From the NCBI GenBank assembly GCA_041483175.1, contig JBGPFD010000185.1, forward strand, positions 1 through 6,781: a DNA stretch of 6,781 bases, in the 5' to 3' direction. The notes under the pieces were generated by a model. That model was not told the DNA's origin and made no database searches. It was given only the letters and a program-made list of their open reading frames with translations. Positions 5,383 through 6,781 of this stretch are shown here, in pieces; within the stretch, counting starts at the first letter, position 1, and each line of letters begins with the position of its first letter. The stretch comes from Gp7-AA10 sp041483175 (GTDB lineage Bacteria; Acidobacteriota; Thermoanaerobaculia; Gp7-AA8). A program made the translations under genes and the position numbers.

Positions 5383-5408
5383 ATGACGCCATGACGCTAA
5401 AACGTTAT
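5383..5408. promoter_or_regulatory. candidate operator of the RHH antitoxin
   Basis: ATGACGC occurs twice, at 5383-5389 and 5391-5397, and the second copy forms an imperfect inverted repeat with CGTTAT (5403-5408; arms ATGACG and CGTTAT, one mismatch, 6-base spacer). AACGTT (5401-5406) is itself palindromic. Short repeated half-sites over the promoter are typical for autoregulating ribbon-helix-helix antitoxins. Not tested. Confidence 0.4.
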
Positions 5409-5411
5409 GAT
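5383..5411 (+). promoter_or_regulatory. candidate promoter of the RHH/RelE operon
   Basis: ATGACG (5383-5388, 4/6 to -35) and TATGAT (5406-5411, 5/6 to -10) are separated by exactly 17 bp. Transcription would begin about 5418-5419, which is the ATG chosen for the antitoxin, so the message would be leaderless. No Shine-Dalgarno precedes that ATG, which agrees. Confidence 0.52.
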
Positions 5412-5418
5412 GTCGGAC

Positions 5419-5646
5419 ATGGCGAACAAGCGTTCCACGGTTTACTTTGATCAGGACGTTCACCGAGCGGTAAGGATGAAGGCGGCCGCGCTGGATCTGA
5501 GTGTCTCTGATGTTGTGAACGAGGCCGTCCGCCACAGTCTTGCCGAGGATGCCGAAGACCTGGAGGCATTCGACAAGCGCCGCCGCGAGCCCGGACTCTC
5601 TTTCGAGGATGTAGTCCGTTCGATGAAGCGTCGTGGCGAGTTATAG
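5419..5646 (+). CDS. ribbon-helix-helix (CopG/ParD-like) antitoxin
   Basis: The protein has 75 residues from ATG 5419. Residues 4-10 (KRSTVYF) form the DNA-contacting ribbon strand. DQDVHRAVRMKAAALDLSVSDVVNEAVRHSLAED (11-44) gives the two helices, with the S-x-S-D-V-V-N-E-A turn typical of CopG-type proteins. The acidic and then basic tail (EDLEAFDKRRREPGLSFEDVVRSMKRRGEL) would wrap around and neutralise the toxin. In-frame ATGs at 5407 and 5410 lie within the TATGAT -10 hexamer, so 5419 is preferred. The antitoxin gene overlaps the toxin gene by 14 bp. It probably represses its own operon together with the toxin. Confidence 0.88.
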   Translation: MANKRSTVYFDQDVHRAVRMKAAALDLSVSDVVNEAVRHSLAEDAEDLEAFDKRRREPGLSFEDVVRSMKRRGEL

Positions 5647-5905
5647 CCTCCTTCTCAAGAAGTCTGCCGCCAGAGAGCTGGAGGGCGTAGCAGGCAAGAA
5701 AGACCGGCAACGCATCGTCGGCCGAATCCGGACGCTCGGCGAAAATCCGCGTCCAGCCGGCGTCGAAAAGCTCTCCGGGACCGCCGAGAAAACCCGCGTC
5801 CGCCAGGGCGACTATCGCATCGTTTACGAGATTGACGACAATGCCGCGACGGTGACCATCGTCAAGATCGGTCATCGGAAGGAGGTCTATCGCAATCTTC
5901 GCTGA
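5633..5905 (+). CDS. RelE/ParE-superfamily toxin
   Basis: A 90-residue protein with the compact RelE fold pattern: YSLLLKKSAARELEGV (strand and first helix, residues 4-19), DRQRIVGRIRTLGENPRP (second helix, 24-41), then the strand core EKLSGTAEKTRVRQGDYRIVYEIDDNAATVTIVKIGHRKEVY (45-86). Basic residues suited to RNA cleavage are present (K46, R55, R57, R62, R82), along with Y61, Y65 and Y86, so it looks more like ribosome-dependent RelE mRNA interferases than gyrase-poisoning ParE. That assignment is not certain from sequence alone. The start is GTG 5633, inside the antitoxin's last codons (14-bp overlap), as expected for coupled translation that keeps antitoxin in excess. The gene is intact to TGA 5903. 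It lies about 30 bp before the IS481 left end. Confidence 0.88.
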   Translation: MASYSLLLKKSAARELEGVAGKKDRQRIVGRIRTLGENPRPAGVEKLSGTAEKTRVRQGDYRIVYEIDDNAATVTIVKIGHRKEVYRNLR

Positions 5906-5932
5906 GCAATGCCTACACAGTTCAGCGCTAGT

Positions 5933-6781
5933 TGTGATGTCTCAGGACGTTGTTCCCTAAAAGGAGTTGTCCATCCGGGCGACTTCGGCGAATCTGAAAG
6001 CCTTCAAAACGAACAGATCGCACGGAGGAGCCAGGATGGACGTACACAAGAATGCGCGAAGTCTGCCTGCGAGTCGAGCGCTGCTGGTGGATCGTGTGGA
6101 GCACCAGGGTTGGTCGCTGAGCGCGGCGGCTCGGGCGGCAGGGCTGAGCGTTCGACGGGCGCGGCATTGGCGGGCAAGAGCAAACGCAGGAGAGTCGCTC
6201 GAAGACCGTAGCTCGCGGCCGACGAGACAACCGAACAAGATCGATGAGCATGAGCGAGCGGGGATTGTGGAGCTCCGAGGGACGCGGATGACGGTGCGAC
6301 AAATCGCGAGGCGGGTTGGTCGGAGCGTGGCGACGGTCGCTCGAGTATGCCGAGCAGCTGGTGTCGGTCGGTTGCGGTTGCTCGATCCAGCGCCACCGGC
6401 GCATCGGTACGAGCATGCGGCGCCGGGCGACATGCTCCATCTCGATACCAAGAGGCTGGGACGGATTGAGGACGGGCCGGGCCATCGGATCACAGGCAAC
6501 CGCCGGCACCGGCCCAAGGCAGGTTGGGAGTGGATGCATGTGGCCATCGACGACCACTCGCGCGTGGCGTACGTCGAGATGCTTGCAGCCGACGATGCCC
6601 AGACCGCGACGGCGTTCTTTCAGCGAGCGCAAGGCTGGTTTGTCGGCCACAAGGCTCCGATCCGGCGCGTGCTCACCGACAACGGTGGTGGCTACATCTC
6701 GCGTGACTTCGCACGCGCCTGCGGCCAACTGGGGACGCGTCATGCCTTCACCAAGCCGTATCGACCCAGGACCAACGGGAA
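5933..6781 (+). mobile_element. IS481-family insertion sequence, left part (right end outside window)
   Basis: A transposase gene of IS481 type begins at 6036 and is still open at the window end. The left boundary is placed at about 5933, where TGTGATGTCTCAGGAC starts; TG-starting ends containing a GATGTC-like motif are usual for this family as I recall it. A start at 5938 (TGTCTCAGGACG) is also possible. Between 5945 and 5972 the non-coding leader can fold weakly (GGAC with GTCC, TCC with GGA). Without the right end, terminal inverted repeats and target duplication cannot be confirmed. Confidence 0.75.
6036..6781 (+). CDS. IS481-family DDE transposase, N-terminal part (3' end outside window)
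   Basis: A frame open from ATG 6036 to the last base, about 248 codons. GGAGG (6024-6028) seven bases upstream is a strong Shine-Dalgarno. The N-terminal ~110 residues carry two helix-turn-helix segments (GWSLSAAARAAGLSVRRARHW and MTVRQIARRVGRSVATVARV) that bind the IS ends. The catalytic core follows: LHLDTKRLGRI contains the first acidic residue, GWEWMHVAIDDHSRVAYVE the conserved strand, and VLTDNGGGYISRDF the second catalytic D. The final ...KPYRPRTNG is just short of the NGKAERF-type motif that carries the E, so the DDE triad cannot be completed here. Spacing and wording match IS481 closely. No frameshift or stop is seen, so the gene is probably intact. Confidence 0.9.
   Translation, partial: MDVHKNARSLPASRALLVDRVEHQGWSLSAAARAAGLSVRRARHWRARANAGESLEDRSSRPTRQPNKIDEHERAGIVELRGTRMTVRQIARRVGRSVATVARVCRAAGVGRLRLLDPAPPAHRYEHAAPGDMLHLDTKRLGRIEDGPGHRITGNRRHRPKAGWEWMHVAIDDHSRVAYVEMLAADDAQTATAFFQRAQGWFVGHKAPIRRVLTDNGGGYISRDFARACGQLGTRHAFTKPYRPRTNG

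Noticed and set aside
5928..6743. 271-codon open frame on the minus strand opposite the transposase
   Set aside because: The plus-strand frame from 6036 has a strong ribosome-binding site and IS481 motifs; the antisense product shows none.

Overview
The window is high-G+C bacterial DNA. It opens in the last part of a Ser/Thr protein kinase fused to a TolB-like (COG5616-type) domain and a TPR array. This architecture is especially common in Acidobacteriota, so an acidobacterium or a related soil lineage is the best guess. That is an inference from gene style; no marker gene is present.

Region 1 (1-2274) holds the kinase-TPR C-terminal part, a small GlsB/YeaQ-like membrane protein, and an unrecognised 86-residue zinc-ribbon protein that starts 5 bases after the membrane gene ends. 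Region 2 (2276-3838) is a toxin-antitoxin block. It contains a winged-helix/nucleotidyltransferase (MNT) protein behind a double palindromic operator, a truncated HEPN toxin partner, and then a complete MntA-HepT pair. The HEPN remnant runs in the same open frame into mntA. Region 3 (3888-5342) is a glycerol kinase gene, glpK. Region 4 (5383-5905) is a ribbon-helix-helix antitoxin with a RelE/ParE toxin. Region 5 (about 5933-6781) is the start of an IS481-family insertion sequence whose transposase runs off the window.

The most notable structural signal is a duplicate of the first codons of glpK. Positions 2279-2317 match 3897-3935 at about 35 of 39 bases, with the two copies 1618 bp apart. 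The two copies bracket the whole MNT/HEPN block. This suggests the block was inserted at, or captured by recombination at, the 5' end of glpK, leaving a 20-codon stump that begins with GTG one base after the zinc-ribbon stop codon.

The second signal lies inside glpK. A compact palindromic repeat, with a 12-bp stem followed by a 5-bp stem, sits in frame in a region where other glycerol kinases have a short turn, and adds roughly 16 residues to an otherwise compact enzyme.

The promoters of the toxin-antitoxin modules also share a geometry. A -10-like hexamer lies 7-8 bases before an ATG with no Shine-Dalgarno sequence, which suggests leaderless transcripts. The second genes of the pairs overlap the first by 11-23 bp, as expected for coupled translation. 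Overall, the window looks like a mobile, repeatedly invaded region around a housekeeping gene.
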